DNA of 64,000 bases from Trema orientale (lineage: Eukaryota; Streptophyta; Magnoliopsida; Rosales; Cannabaceae). A model generated the notes under the pieces. It saw only the letters and a program-made list of their open reading frames with translations. It had not been told where the DNA came from and did not search any database. The stretch's first letter is position 1. Each line of letters begins with the position of its first letter. This document shows positions 35,290 to 47,430 of the stretch, piece by piece. The stretch spans positions 222,984 through 286,983 of the forward strand of contig JXTC01000391.1 in assembly GCA_002914845.1 (NCBI GenBank). The letters run 5' to 3'. The translations under genes and the position numbers were made by a program.

Positions 35290-36560
35290 CATGCAACAGG
35301 GGCGCCCCTGTGCCTCTAGGCAGAAAGGGCATGCCCATGTGCCTCCCCTACTGTAGGGAGATGCTCCTGCAACCTTAGGAGGTGCAGATATGCCCCTGAT
35401 GCATCCTAGATCACTCCTTTCCCATAATGAGTTTTAACGGACCAGATCGCTCCTTTCTCATAATTTAACTATGGAGACTCATCTATTATTAAGTGTGCTT
35501 GAATTTGACCTAGGAGAATGATTTAAAAAGGGGACAGAGACACAAATTTCAGTATAGAGAGTCAGAGAGAAAAACACATCAACTTCCTAGAGAGAGAAAG
35601 CTTGGAGTTGGAGATTCTTGAAGAAGATTTGGGAGAATTTCTTGAAGATTTGAAGCTCATCTCGATAAGAATTTTTTCTTTCCTTTCTCTCATCCTAATC
35701 TCTCTTGAAATTTGTATTGAGCTTAATATATGAATATGCTTGGATATTATGAATTTTTTGTTGAGATTGGTGTTGGGTTCAACTATGCTTGTTTATATTT
35801 AATAGCTAGGATTTGTTTTACCCTTTTCAATACTTTGTTTTGATTAATTTTTTTATTATTAGTCTTTTTTCTATTATCAATTCATTTATACTTCTCCTTG
35901 CGCGTCCTAATTTATTTGGCCAATGAATTGGTTGACTTTAGGATGTAATTTTGATGATCATGAGAGATTAATCTCATAATCCGGAATTAAGAGGCATAGT
36001 TTAGGTAGTTGTGAGACCGAGAGTAGGTCAACGCCTAGATAATTACTTAGATAGTTTGGGTACTTTAGGTTATTCTGAGACTGGGAGGTGAGCGATATCT
36101 TAACTTCTATTTGAGGGCTTGAACTTAATGAACACTTAATTAATCCAGTTAAATAGGGACATAAACTTAGATTTATTAGGTGTATTATCTCATTTGACGA
36201 TCGGGAGAGGTAATGAGGTGATATTAGATCCTTTGATTAGTGAATTAAATGGAATTAGGCCATTAATTACTCAATTTGACGAAATTAAAAGTAATTAGGT
36301 GAATTCAAATCCTTACTATATTTATGCATAATAATTATCCATATTCTATTTACACTTTATTCTTTTGGTCTTTATTTTTATTTGTTTATTTTTATATTCA
36401 TTTAGATTTTATACCTAAATAAAGTTGAGTTGCGATAATTATGGTACTTAGTAATAATTTAACACCTAATCTCTGTGGATTGACCCTTCTTGCCACTATA
36501 CTAGCTAGTTTTGATTTTTATAATCAGTCCATGTAAATAAAAATAATCAATCCTAATCCT
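35290..36560 (+). mobile_element. Possible LTR remnant of a Ty3/Athila-Tat type element
   Basis: Moderately complex, noncoding sequence containing ATTAATCTCATAATCCGGAA, GAGACCGAGAGTAGGTCAA, a set of TAATTAGGTGAATT motifs and, near 36475, CTCTGTGGATTGACCC. The last resembles the conserved CTGTGGATTCGACC block near the 3' end of LTRs in Athila/Tat-type elements. No matching second LTR, primer site or coding region was found. The call rests on one recalled motif and general texture. Confidence 0.35.
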
Positions 36561-36805
36561 ATTCATAAGATTCAAACACGGCCTCAAGGATATGGACAGA
36601 TTTAGAAGTTTTTAAGGCTTAAATGACATTTTTAAGATTACCTTTTAGGATACTCTTTTAAAAACTAGTCATTCTAATAATGACAAGCCATTTTTTTTTT
36701 TTTTTGGTAACCAATTGCTACTTCAATTATAACTATTAGCGATAAAACTTATAATTATTATGATTAGTTCTAAAACTTTATCCTGAGAAATAGTCATAAA
36801 ATAAA

Positions 36806-38169
36806 GGGTAAAACTTATGTTTAGCCCCTGAATTTTCGAACTAATCCCATTTTAGCCCCTGACTTTTCAAATGGTCTATTGGATACCCTCAATCTATTAA
36901 CGTGTCCCATTTTGGTCCTTCTGTCGCTATTCCATTATAAATGGATGGAAAGTCTCTCGATTATAAAATTCTATTTTAGTCCTCAAACTTTAAAACATCC
37001 ATATCTTAAAACCTTATCTATTAAAATGTCTCATTTTCATCTCTAAGATCACTTTATTATAAAAACAAAAATAAAAAGAGCACGTGTCACTCACTTGAGA
37101 CTTTTAATGAAAATATATTAAGCAATTTATACGATAAAAATAAAGTAGTAGAAAATTTTTGCTTTATATATATAATAGAAGATTTATTTCAATACAAAAA
37201 TTAGCGATCCCTTTGTGATCATGATTCTAGTTTTGAATTTTTTTTGAATCTTAAAACATCCATATCTTAACACCCTATCAATTAAAATATCTCATCTTCA
37301 TATCTAAAGTCACTTTATTATAAAAATAAAAATAAAAAAGAGCATATGTCACTCACATGAGGCTTTTAACGAAAATATCTTAAACAATTTGCATGATAAA
37401 AATAAAGTAGTAGAAAATTTTTGCTTTATATAATATATATATTTAAAATAGAAGATTTATTTCTGTACAAAAATTAGTGGTCCCTTTTTGATCATGATTT
37501 TAGTTTTGAAATTTTTTTGAATCTTTTTTAAACTCATCATACTAGATGAATGTTACAATAAGTTCAAATATAACCAGGAACCATTGCATTTTTAGTATTC
37601 AAATAAATTTTTTAAAAAAGAAATATATAAGATAACTCGAAGTTTTTGTGACAAAACTTTAAAATGTAGTATATCCTAGTTATATTTGAACTTAATGTAA
37701 TACTCACTTAGTATGATAAATCTAAAGAAGATCACAAAAATTTTAAAACTAAGTCATGACTATAAGAGGATCACTAATTTTTGTATCAAAATAATGTTTT
37801 TTGAAAAAATCTTAAATAAAATTAAATTTTTTTGCTGCCTCATTTTTATCTTTCAAATTGCTTAAAATATCTTTGTTAGAAGTCTCATGTGAGTACATAT
37901 AATTTTTTTTGTTTGTTTTTAACAATAAAATAAACGTAGATTGGTTGCTAAGATATGAATGTTTTAAAATTTGATGATCAAAATATGATTTTATTATAAT
38001 TTGGAGATTGAAATTGGGACATTTTTTTGTCTATTTATAACAGAATAGTGATAGAAGGGCCTAAATAGGACACATTAATAGATTGAGGGTCTCTAATTAG
38101 TTATTTCAAAAATTAAGGACTAAAATGGGATTAGGTGTAAAATTCAAGGGCTAAAATTAAGTTTTACCC
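36806..38169. mobile_element. 1.36-kb Mutator-like element, 9-bp TSD
   Basis: The termini are inverted: GGGTAAAACTTATGTTTAGC on the left and GGGTAAAACTTAATTTTAGC read from the right, extending for more than 100 bp. A perfect 9-bp duplication TAAAATAAA flanks it (36797-36805 and 38170-38178). Inside, a ~250-bp block (about 37000-37245) is tandemly repeated (about 37250-37515) and an inverted relative follows at 37650-37980. No transposase. Confidence 0.9.
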
Positions 38170-38390
38170 TAAAATAAATTATTTTCGGCCCAAATTACTC
38201 CTACCAAGTCCAATTCCCACAGAAAATGACATAGAGTACATGCTTTTTAAAAATAATGACAAAAATACGACATGGCTCATATAATTCTTTTTTTGTATGG
38301 TCCAGGAAAAATTATCTCCATTTTATAAGGTCTAACATCCAGAAAAGCTTTATTAATTGTAAAGTCATATAAATAAAATAAAACTAAAAG

Positions 38391-38460
38391 TTGGTCTAGT
38401 AGTTAGGCAAGAATAGAACCATAACTTGGACCTGGGTTCAAATCTCATTATCCTCACTTT
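38391..38460 (+). mobile_element. tRNA-derived SINE head
   Basis: TGGTCTAGTAGTTAGG (38392-38407) matches an RNA polymerase III A box, and GGTTCAAATCT (38435-38445) a B box, at tRNA-like spacing, within a CTTGGACCTGGGTTC context typical of plant SINEs. It cannot fold as an intact tRNA with a proper acceptor stem by eye. The downstream end is unclear because it runs into T-rich DNA. Confidence 0.55.
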
Positions 38461-39227
38461 TTCTATTTTATGTCCTTTTCCTTTATTTATTCCTTTTGTT
38501 CATTTTTTCTTTCTTAAATTCATTTTTTAAAAGCTTCTTTTTTTTTTTTTTGTTTGTTGAACTTTATTACTCCTTTTATTTTTGTAATATTTTTCGTTTT
38601 TCAAGTTTTTTTTTTTAAGTTCCACTTTCAATCCACCATTGAATTCCATGAGCTTTACATTGTCTTCTTTCTTGTTCTTTGCTTTATTTATTTATTTTTT
38701 TTTTCATTTTTTATTTTTAAATTCATCTTGTCTTTTTTCTTTTTCTTTTCTTTATTTATTTTTCTTTTTTCGTATTCTCATTTTAAATTCTTTTTTTTCT
38801 TCACATTGAACCTTACTACTCTTTTCTTTTTAGCCTTTGTTTTTTTCTTTTCCCATTTTCATTCTACTATTTAAGCTTCTCTAGTCATCATTGTGGTTGC
38901 CGAAATCTATTTACTAATTAATATTAGAAACTAAAAACCACTTTTCCTAATCATTTCCAACTATTTGGTGTAGTTGTTAAAATCTAATAGTTAATTAAGA
39001 AGTAGAAACCAGAAACTAAATTAGTTTCAAACCAATTTTTGCTAAGATGGTTACCGGTAGTAATTAAAGGAGAAAAAAAGTACTATCTTATGTATCTTTA
39101 AAAAAAAAAGGCAAAGAAAAAATTTGGAAAATAAAATAAAATTTATTTTTAAAAAATTATAAAAAAAGTTATGTTAGAATAACAAAGAAAAAGAAAAATC
39201 AAATTTGTTTGCAAGTGGAAACTAAAT
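38461..39227. other. Pyrimidine-rich tract, no gene
   Basis: 38.46-38.88 kb is almost all T and C on this strand, giving an artefactual Phe/Leu-rich open frame. Thereafter AT-rich sequence with AAACTAAA-type repeats runs up to the start of the duplicated block. Confidence 0.5.
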
Positions 39228-39269
39228 TGGTTTCTTATAAAAACCAATATGGTTTCCCATAGTAACTGA

Positions 39270-39450
39270 AAAACCAAACTTATTTACTTATATACAGGGC
39301 ATTCTGCTAAAAGGAAACTAAACTGGTTTCTAGGAAACTTTTATAGTTTTTTGTGATTTACTTATATACAGGGTATTTTGCTAAAAAGAAATTAAACTAG
39401 TTTCTTAGAAATCACAAACGTTGTGATTTCCTGTGATTTACTTACTTACA
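39270..39450 (-). repeat. Minisatellite units, copy A
   Basis: Two to three units with TTACTTATATACAGGG, CATTCTGCTAAAA, GAAACTAAACTGG and TTTCTAGGAAAC. These are reverse complements of the units at 12700-13125. Confidence 0.75.
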
Positions 39451-41187
39451 GGAAAACTTTTATTAATATGATTACTAAAAACTAAAAACCTAATTATTTG
39501 GTTATCGAAAAATCAAATTGGTTAGTTTTTTTCCCCTTTTTTTTTTGAGGAAATGGTTATTAGCTTCTCTTGAAGCCAAAAACTAAATTAAAGTGGTTTC
39601 TGCTAGTAACCAAAAACTATTCTAATAGTTAGCTACTAATTTAATTAGTAATGAGAAACTACTCTGGTTACTGAGAGACCAAATTGGTTATATCTTTTTT
39701 TTTAAAAAAATAGAATGGCTACTGACTACTATTGAAACTAAAATTCAAATTTGTTTCTATATTAGTTTTAATGTTAATTAGAAACCAATTTAGGAGTAAT
39801 ATTATTTTTTGAAATTAAAACTAATTTTGGAAATTATTATCTGAGAAACCAAATTAGTTACTACCAATAACAATATGCAAAGAAACTATTAACCAGTAAC
39901 AATAAGCTATAGCAATATCAAAAAGAAATTGCTATTAATAATATAATAGTTTCTTTAAAAAAAATCCAACAAAAAAGAAAGAATATATTTTCCATATTTG
40001 TTAGAGATTACATAGAAAAAAAAATAGTATCTCATGTCTCTAAGTAGGAAAAAAAAGGAGTAGCTCTTTTTATTTATAAGAGGAGGAAGAAAAAGGATAA
40101 AATAGTTTAAAATGAGAAATAAAAAGTTACAGAAGAAACAATAAAATGAAAAAATAACAACAAAAAAAAAAGAAAAGATAAAAGGAAAAAAAAAGGATTA
40201 AATAAAATAAAAGTGGAGCAAATAAAAAAGGATAAATAATTAAAATAGTGAAAGAAAAAAAAACAGAAAAAAATTAAAAAAAGGGAAAAAAAAAGGGGAA
40301 AAAAAATACAAAAAGACTATGATATGAAACTATGGTGACTTGAGCGCTTGACTGGATTTGGAAAAAAGGGCCTTAACTGGAATTAGAAAACAATTAGGCC
40401 AACAACTATTTTAGTGAATATTAGCAAAATATTTTTTATAAAACGGTGTTTTATAAAGATTGTACACAAAATGTGACCACGTTTTCCAAACTTAATATTT
40501 AGAAAAATAATACTTTATGTCGTACGGAATTTTAATTCTTTTTTAGAGATCATATTTTTAGTATTATTTTTGAAAAAATAAGTATAAATATCCAAAACCC
40601 ATAGATATGCTTGTGTCAAAGTCGGTGGAAATCGATACTAAAGTTGTATAGTACCTATGAGGTTCTGATCAAAAGCGGTGGTTGTTAGTAAGTGATGACA
40701 TCGTGGAGTGGCCGGCAAAATTGCAGAGTCTAAGCGAGAGACAACGAGGAAGAGAAAGAATAAAAGATAAAGTGATATTTTTCTAAGAAACACTGTATAG
40801 AATTAAGTCAAATGGGCCATTTAAATGATTATATATATTTTTTTTTTTTTGAGTAAATGATTAGTAGCCAATCTGGAAACCAAAAAGTGAAATTAGTTTC
40901 TAATGGTGACCCAAAATGTAGTTGGTTACTAATTTGCTTAGTGACGAGAAATCAACTTGAGAAACTAATATGATTACTGAGAAACTAAATTGGTTACTGA
41001 TTTTTTTTTTTTTGGACCAAGTTTTGGTTCTTGACAGGTCCCAATTGAACCTTTGGATAGGCCAAAAAGGTTGATAAATATGTTTGATTTCAGTAGTATA
41101 TCATACAACCTTATTTTGAGGAGAAAAAAAAAACTGGTTATTTTACTTATCTTTCTTGTACTCTCGTAATTGGGTCAGTTATTACAG

Positions 41188-41782
41188 GAGTTAAGAAGAG
41201 ATTTGCTGAACTTGGTTTATGTTTCGGATGAAGTAAGGGAATATGCCATTTATAGAGCAGAGATGCTTCAATCTGAACTAGAAATTGACTCCTCAAGTTT
41301 TGTGAAACCAATGCTTCAGTCACATGTTACTGGAGGCCTTTGGCTGGTAATTCGACCTTTCATTTAATCACTAATCACTAGTATATAACCAAAAACAACT
41401 TCTGGAAGTTCTTTTCTTACCAAAAACAATTTCGCAAGTTCTTCTCTTCTGATCGAAACGAAACGATTAGATTTTGCTATTGGAATCCGGAGACTCTATT
41501 TCATTGCTATTTTCATAACTTGATATAGTTGATTTGTCACATACTTATGTTGCTTGAAAAAAAAAATTTCAATAGGGTCTGCCTGTCCAGTTCTGCAAGA
41601 GTCACCTTCCACATGAGGATGAGACAATTAATTCGATTGACGAAAATGGAGATGATTTCCCAACTAAATATCTTGCTGACAAAACTGGGCTTAGTGGAGG
41701 TTGGAGGGGTTTCTCCATTGATCATCAACTAGTTGATGGTGGTGCTTTGGTTTTCCATTTGGTCAAGCCAACAGAATTTAAG
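41188..41782 (+). pseudogene. B3-domain (REM-type) gene fragment, copy A
   Basis: Two exon-like blocks, 41188-41346 (53 codons) and 41576-41782 (69 codons), join in frame through a GT-AG intron; they have an upstream AG and a downstream GT. The translation includes YVSDEVREYAIYRAEMLQSE, SSFVKPMLQSHVTGGLWL, GLPVQFCKSHLPHEDE, KYLADKTGLSGGWRGFSIDH and LVDGGALVFHLVKP. This is the core of plant B3 DNA-binding proteins of the At5g42700/Os01g0234100 type. I found neither an upstream exon with a start codon nor the expected C-terminal exon, so it is probably a partial gene copy, although these two exons are uninterrupted. Confidence 0.85.
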
Positions 41783-42298
41783 GTATTCTCTACATTTAAG
41801 ACTTGAAATATGGTGCCATTTATGTTCTTTCTCGAAAATATTGTACTTTTTTCCCCCTTTTTTCTATTTAAATTCGTAATTATTTGAATCAATTTACTGT
41901 TGATTTTCTTTTTATTACAAAATTGAATGCTTGTGATTTTCTGAATCTAGACGCCTCTTGAGATTGTGTACATAATTAAATGCTATTGATTTTCCTTTCA
42001 TTTGAATTTGTATAGCTTATAACGCTTTGACTAAATATATTTTCGGTAGCAAGGATTTCATTTTATGTTTTTACGATGCTATTATTCTTTTTAATATCAA
42101 GATTTTTATATTTTGACTTTTTTTTAAGGAATTGATTATGTAAAAATATGCTAAACTTGACCGTGGAAATAGAAATCAATGAAAAATATGAATGAGAAAA
42201 AAAAAAGAAAAAAAAGAGAAACAGACAAAAACAAATTAAAGATGCTGAACTTTTTTATAAATAATAAATAAATAGAGATGCCAAAAGCTTAAAAAAAG

Positions 42299-42589
42299 GG
42301 GGCTTATAGAAATATGACCAAATTTTGGGCCTAATTTCAGTAAATGTCCTTTTGTCAAAAGTTATAGCAAAATGTCCGGTATATATACATATATACCAAG
42401 TGTAAAATTTTATATACCAAGTATAAAAAATTATATACCTAGTGCATTTCGGAACAGTAACTAAAATTGGTAGATATGTGCATCTACCAAGTGTAAAAAT
42501 ATATCTACTTAGACATTTAGCTATAAAATTTTAAAAGTGGACATCTACTTAATCAAATTTAAAATTTTGGTCATCCACCTAAATTTCTC
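42299..42589. mobile_element. 291-bp Mutator-like MITE, copy A only
   Basis: Flanked by the 9-bp repeat TAAAAAAAG (42290-42298 and 42590-42598). The corresponding site in copy B (near 54711-54720) has a single TAAAAAAAG and no insert. The ends share GAAAT...TGACCAAA in inverted orientation. The interior has repeated TATATACCAAGTGTAAAA motifs. Confidence 0.85.
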
Positions 42590-44204
42590 TAAAAAAAGTG
42601 CTTGGAATAATGAACTTTAAATTGGCCCAAGAAGACTTTGACAATCTTAAAAACTGCCCAAAATGTGTTTCAAAACAACTTTGTCATCTGAGCCCAATAA
42701 GGCCCAACCCGAACCCAAAACCGACAAGCTCGACTGAAAACCAAAATCCAATCCAAAACCCGACTAAGTCGTAACTCATTTCGATCGGTTACGGGATTCC
42801 TCTTCCAAAAACCCGAACCCGAATACCCTAAAACCCGCCCAATGTGCACCTCTACGTTGGTCTTCATTGTGGGTTTTTGGTTCAGATTTAGAAAGTCATC
42901 ATGAGAAGTGCGTCTCCAAGCTGATGAGGTAAATTTAAAAGAGAAAAATAGTAAATCAGTTTGATTAACTTAAAATCTTTTCGAAGAGAATTAATGTTTT
43001 TAGTAAATCAATTGTACTTAATTTACATAAATTTTGCGTAAAAATGAAAATAAAATTAATAATGGTGATGAATAAGTGGTAAAATCGGTTATGTGCTTGG
43101 TTTTTTTTTTTTTTCCTTTTAAAAATACACTGAACCAGTATTATGTCACTTGAAATAAAGTCTTGTGTTATTCAATGAAAATAAAATCAATAATAATGGT
43201 TAATAAATGGTAAATGACTTATTTACTCAAAAAAAAAAAAAGAAAAAACAAACGGTAAATTAGTTGCATATCACTTATTTACTTGATCGACATGAATTCT
43301 TATTTTGTTAATAACAAAATTTAACAATTGTAATAAAATTAGTGTAGATTAAGGATTTAAATAAATTTTTTCAAAAAGAGAAAATAAAATCAACAATGGT
43401 AGTAAATAAGTGGAAAATTAGTCATTTACTTGAAGAAAATAAATATTTGAAAAATATATATTAACCTTGAAAATAAAAAGATATCGTAAACAGTGCTATA
43501 TCGGTAATTTACGTGATTTCAAAAAAATAACTTATTGGAAAATAAAATTAGTAATGGTGGTAGATACGTGATAAGTTATTTATTTGATTTATTTTTTTGA
43601 AAAATAAATGGTAAATAAGTTGTTATTAGTTTCTTACATGATTTTCATAAGTGTTTTTTTAAAAGGAGAAAATAAAATCAATAATGTTGGTAAATAAGTA
43701 GTAAGTTTATTATTTACATGATTTACCTTATTTTTTTAAAGAAAAATAAATCAATATTGATGCTAAATCAATTATTTCCTTATATATATATATATATATA
43801 AAGAAATGGTACATGGTAGATCAAGTGTTTAGTTTATTTATATTATTTTTTTTTTCAAAAAAGAAAAATTAATCAATCGTGTGTGATATTAAGCAATATA
43901 TTAATGCTCAAGCAAAAAAAAAAAAATGTTAGAGACAGTAATATCTTACACAAAAAATTTACACCATAAGGTGAAAGTGAGACTGCGGTGAAAGATTTTA
44001 TTTAAATAAATTATTCAATCACTGGTGTAAGTTTTTGGTATCTCAATATTTATCCAAAAAAAAAAACTACAGTATATCAATGATGTATTTGAAAAATATA
44101 TATATATATATAAATATATGTCAATCTCTACTTTTATATTTGCGGTCTAAATGTTATTATTATTTTTTTTTGGGAAATTAATCATTTTCCTCTACAAAAG
44201 GATA

Positions 44205-45311
44205 CACTACTAAAAAAGTAACATTCTACGTCACTTATACCACGTCGTTTATACTAAAAAACGACGTGCTATTAAGAGCACGTCATGTCATACAAAAGCT
44301 ACGTGATATCAGAGTATACTACGTCACTTTTAAATTATGCGACGTAGCAGCATTAGATACCACGTCGCTTCTAGAGTAAGCGACGTGGTATGTCCATAAA
44401 CGACGTAGTACGTAGTCACAACTAAGTCGCTTCTGCAGAAAGCGACGTGGTATATTATTTTATTTAATACCACATCACTTTCTATAAAAGCGACGTGGTA
44501 GGGGGCTTCTACTAGCCACCTCATCGATCTGCACCTATAAAAAATACTCCATCATGACCATTTATTCAAAACCATCAACCCATCAAATCATCCCCCAACC
44601 CGAATTAAAATAAACTCAAAATTTTCAATACATTCTCATTCAAACTCTACCCATTTCGAATTTCAGGTACCTCTCTCTCTTATTTCAGTTTCTTCCATTT
44701 TTAGGTTTTTGAAAATTTATGTAATAGTCTTTTTTTATTTTTTAGGTGTAGATTCTTGAGGTTTCTGACCATCATCGATAATGTTGGGGCGTGAAAAAAG
44801 AGGCAAGGGAGGAATGAAAAGACACCGTAAGAATTTATACAATAGATCACGAAAGCGATGATTCGGCGTTTGGCTTGTAGAGGTGATGCGAAACATGCAT
44901 AGAGGTGCTTAAGATTTTTTAGAACATTGTAATGTAACACCAGAGATTTTTTAGAACGCTGTCACCTAACACCGGCCGAGTACGCAGGGAGGAAGACGAC
45001 ACTTACCACGTCACATGCTACATACCACGTCGCTTTCTATATAAGCGACGTGGTATCTCCCCAAAAGCGACTTAGTAGGTCAAATATTTTGGCCTATCAT
45101 GTCACCTTCTATACAAGTGACATGGTAGGCCAATATACCACGTCACTTTTTATACAAGCGACGTGGTAGGCCAGCATACCACGTCACTTTTAAAGTGACG
45201 TAGTATGAATGGAGCTACCATGTCACCTATTTCCATGTCGCTTATGGAGCGACGTAGTTTTTCTACCACGTCGCACTATAAGTGACGTGAAAAATATTTT
45301 CTGTAGTAGTG
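44205..45311. mobile_element. 1107-bp non-autonomous CACTA element with captured gene
   Basis: The left end is CACTACTAAAAAAG and the right end, read in reverse, CACTACTACAGAAAA. A 3-bp duplication ATA flanks it (44202-44204, 45312-45314). Both subterminal regions are packed with ACCACGTCGCTT-type motifs in both orientations (CACGTCRCTTNTA, AAGCGACGTGGTA). Copy B at about 56590 has the uninterrupted site with one ATA, a natural empty-site control. The interior carries TATA-like sequence, a CT-rich leader and a histone H4-like fragment. No transposase. Confidence 0.95.
44781..44999 (+). pseudogene. Captured histone H4 fragment
   Basis: From ATG 44781 the frame reads as a diverged H4 N-terminus (GKGG-like, then KRHRK). 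After an indel comes AMIRRLACRGDAK, which aligns with the H4 segment PAIRRLARRGGVK. Then RG, a shifted LKIFLE-like stretch and AVT...EHARRK-like DNA follow in order. Much of the H4 coding length is represented in the correct order, but with several stops and small deletions. It lies in the middle of the CACTA element and nowhere in the empty copy B site, so it was carried in by the transposon. The leader before it (44530-44780), with TATAAAAAATA and a pyrimidine-AG sequence before the ATG, could be a captured promoter and 5' intron. Confidence 0.8.
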
Positions 45312-46826
45312 ATAGTTGAATGGGAATTCTGTAATTTCATTTGACAGATATTCTGTTAAATGTCTTTTAAAATTTCGTGGTTTTTGTAATTTGCATACAA
45401 TTTTTTTTTAAAAAAATGTAAGAAATAATTACATGGGTATGGTTCTCTACAGGAATACAAAAATGCAAGAAATAGACCATTAATGCCGGTGGGAACAAGA
45501 ATCTCCATTCCTAGGGTCCTTCTCTAAGCTTCAGTAATATACACTAATTCTTTCTGGCCAAATATCGCTGGAGCTCAAAGACCATATAAACAATTTAGAA
45601 TATTTAATCAGAGAGCGTATGGAGCTTAACTCTGCTTAAGGAACCCCAATGGAGCTGCCTTAGCATGAACCGGATCTTCAGTAAAAAATTATTGAAGGAG
45701 AAGAGAGAAGGACAAAAGTGAAACAAAAGAAAGTCTTTTTTTTTTAAAAAAAAAAAAAAGCGGCTCTATTGCAACTTTTTTATCTACTTTCTCCACCCAT
45801 TTTTAAAATCACACTTCAATTAATATTTATAATTTTATTATTTCTTTCTACACCCTATATTTTTTCAATACTATCCCTTAATATAATTTTCTTCCTTTTC
45901 TTCCCACCTTTTTCTTCACATTTTTCTCTAGTCATACCCGTTACTATCCTTTCTGTACTTTTTTCTTCTCTTTCATTTTTTTTTTCACCCCCTTTCTATC
46001 GAAAATTTTTTAAGAGTTCTAGAGATGATACGAGAGGTATGCTTGTACAATATTATCATTGAAAGTCCAATATTGTAGTTTTTCGTGGCAACAGTGCAGA
46101 ACAGATTCATAATAAGTGGCTAAATTATTTGCAAAAGTGAGTGTACGTAACAGGGGGGAAAAAAAAAAGAGCTCAATTAGTACCTTTTCAAGCTTTTGCA
46201 GGTGCCTTTTGCCTGAAAGAAAAGAAACCGATGGTAATACTAATCATATATATTCTAGCCTAACTTTTTGCAAACCACCAAATATAATCGAATGACATAA
46301 AACCTTATGCCAAAATGTTAATGGCGACTGGTCCTCTATTCAATAGAGTAATAAATAAATAAATAAATAAATAAATAAATCATCCGAATGAATCTTCTAA
46401 AATTCATAGTACAAGCATGTAAGAATAAATTTATTCATGCTATAATTATTTATGCCATCTGCAAAGAAATCAGGATTTTAGATTAATTGAGTTTAAAAGA
46501 AGGGTGCGAGGGTTTTTTTTTTTTTTTTTGGCCGAAAACATTTAGACAGACCTCAAAACGTTTTTTTTTAAAACAAAAACTTAAGTACTAAAAAGTAATT
46601 TTATTCAGATTTTTTTCGTAATAAAAAAATCTATTTAAATAAAGTGTGTAGAGTATAGACAAATAGACTCGCTATTAAAAAAAAAAAAAAAAAAAAGTTA
46701 AACTTAATTTTTAAAAAAAGAGAAAAAAAAAAAATACAATGTATTGATACTCGGTGTCAAAAAGGGGCAACCGGTCTACTTTCCTTAAAAAAAAAAAAAA
46801 AAAAGAAAATGTACTGAAAAAGTTAT
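45312..46826. other. Duplicated noncoding block and A/T-run region, no gene
   Basis: 45312-46077 has a counterpart at 56592-57317 plus 63960-64000 in copy B, where the copia element splits it. The rest is A-runs, T-runs and a TAAA microsatellite (46350-46380). Confidence 0.6.
46350..46380. repeat. (TAAA)n microsatellite
   Basis: Seven to eight uninterrupted TAAA units. Confidence 0.9.
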
Positions 46827-46918
46827 TGGGCCCTGGGCGTTGGCTTGGGATGGGGCTCTAGGCTACCCTTACTCTGCCTATATAGCTTCCTTCAGCCGAC
46901 CTTGAACCCTAACCCTAG
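46827..46918 (+). promoter_or_regulatory. Promoter of the F-box gene: site II, TATA, telo-box
   Basis: TGGGCC (46827-46832) is a TCP-type site II motif; TATATAG lies at 46879-46885; AACCCTAACCCTAG (46905-46918) is a double telo-box in the presumed 5' UTR. This combination is well known in plant genes for ribosomal proteins and growth-linked functions. The pyrimidine-rich CTTCCTCTAG directly before the ATG at 47431 suggests a 5'-UTR intron, perhaps with a donor near 47030. Confidence 0.55.
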
Positions 46919-47430
46919 ACTATTAACTCATCTCTCTCCCAATCGTTCGCTTCGCTTTGATGTTGCTGCCACTGTTCTGAGCGACATAGCATTGAAGAAT
47001 ATTCCTACAATTATATATTTCTCCGAAAACGTAATACTCGTCTCTTGTTTTTCTTTCTCTGGCTAGTCTCTACTGTTGGCTTTTTTTTTTTTTTCTCCCT
47101 TAATTCCCTCTCGTTTCTCTCTGTTCTCTCCTTCGTTATTTTCTTTTTGTTTTAAGTTTTTTGTTTTTTCTTTTGGCATCCAAAAATATATATTGCTTGG
47201 TGCATATCTTTTATTTTATTTACTTTTATGCAGGTATGATAATTGTGTGACATTGAAATATACATTTAAAGGCCAGATTTTGTTATATAGATCCAAATAA
47301 TTTTTCTCGAACTGTTTGACACATGCACTATAGATCATGCTCTAGTTAAGTATATTTCCATTAGTATATTCCTTTTACAGCTAAGTAAATATTTTTCAAA
47401 CTTATTTCTTTCCTCTTGTCTTCCTCTAGA

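Noticed and set aside
38554-38874. 106-codon Phe/Leu-rich open frame
   Set aside because: Artefact of a T/C-rich tract; not a membrane protein.
46950-47010. Possible C/D snoRNA (TGATGTTG and CTGA near a telo-box promoter)
   Set aside because: C-like and D-like boxes are only about 15 bp apart with no terminal stem; not supported.
46845-47066. 73-codon open frame upstream of the F-box gene
   Set aside because: It overlaps the TATA box and telo-box leader and looks like nothing known; more likely 5' UTR.
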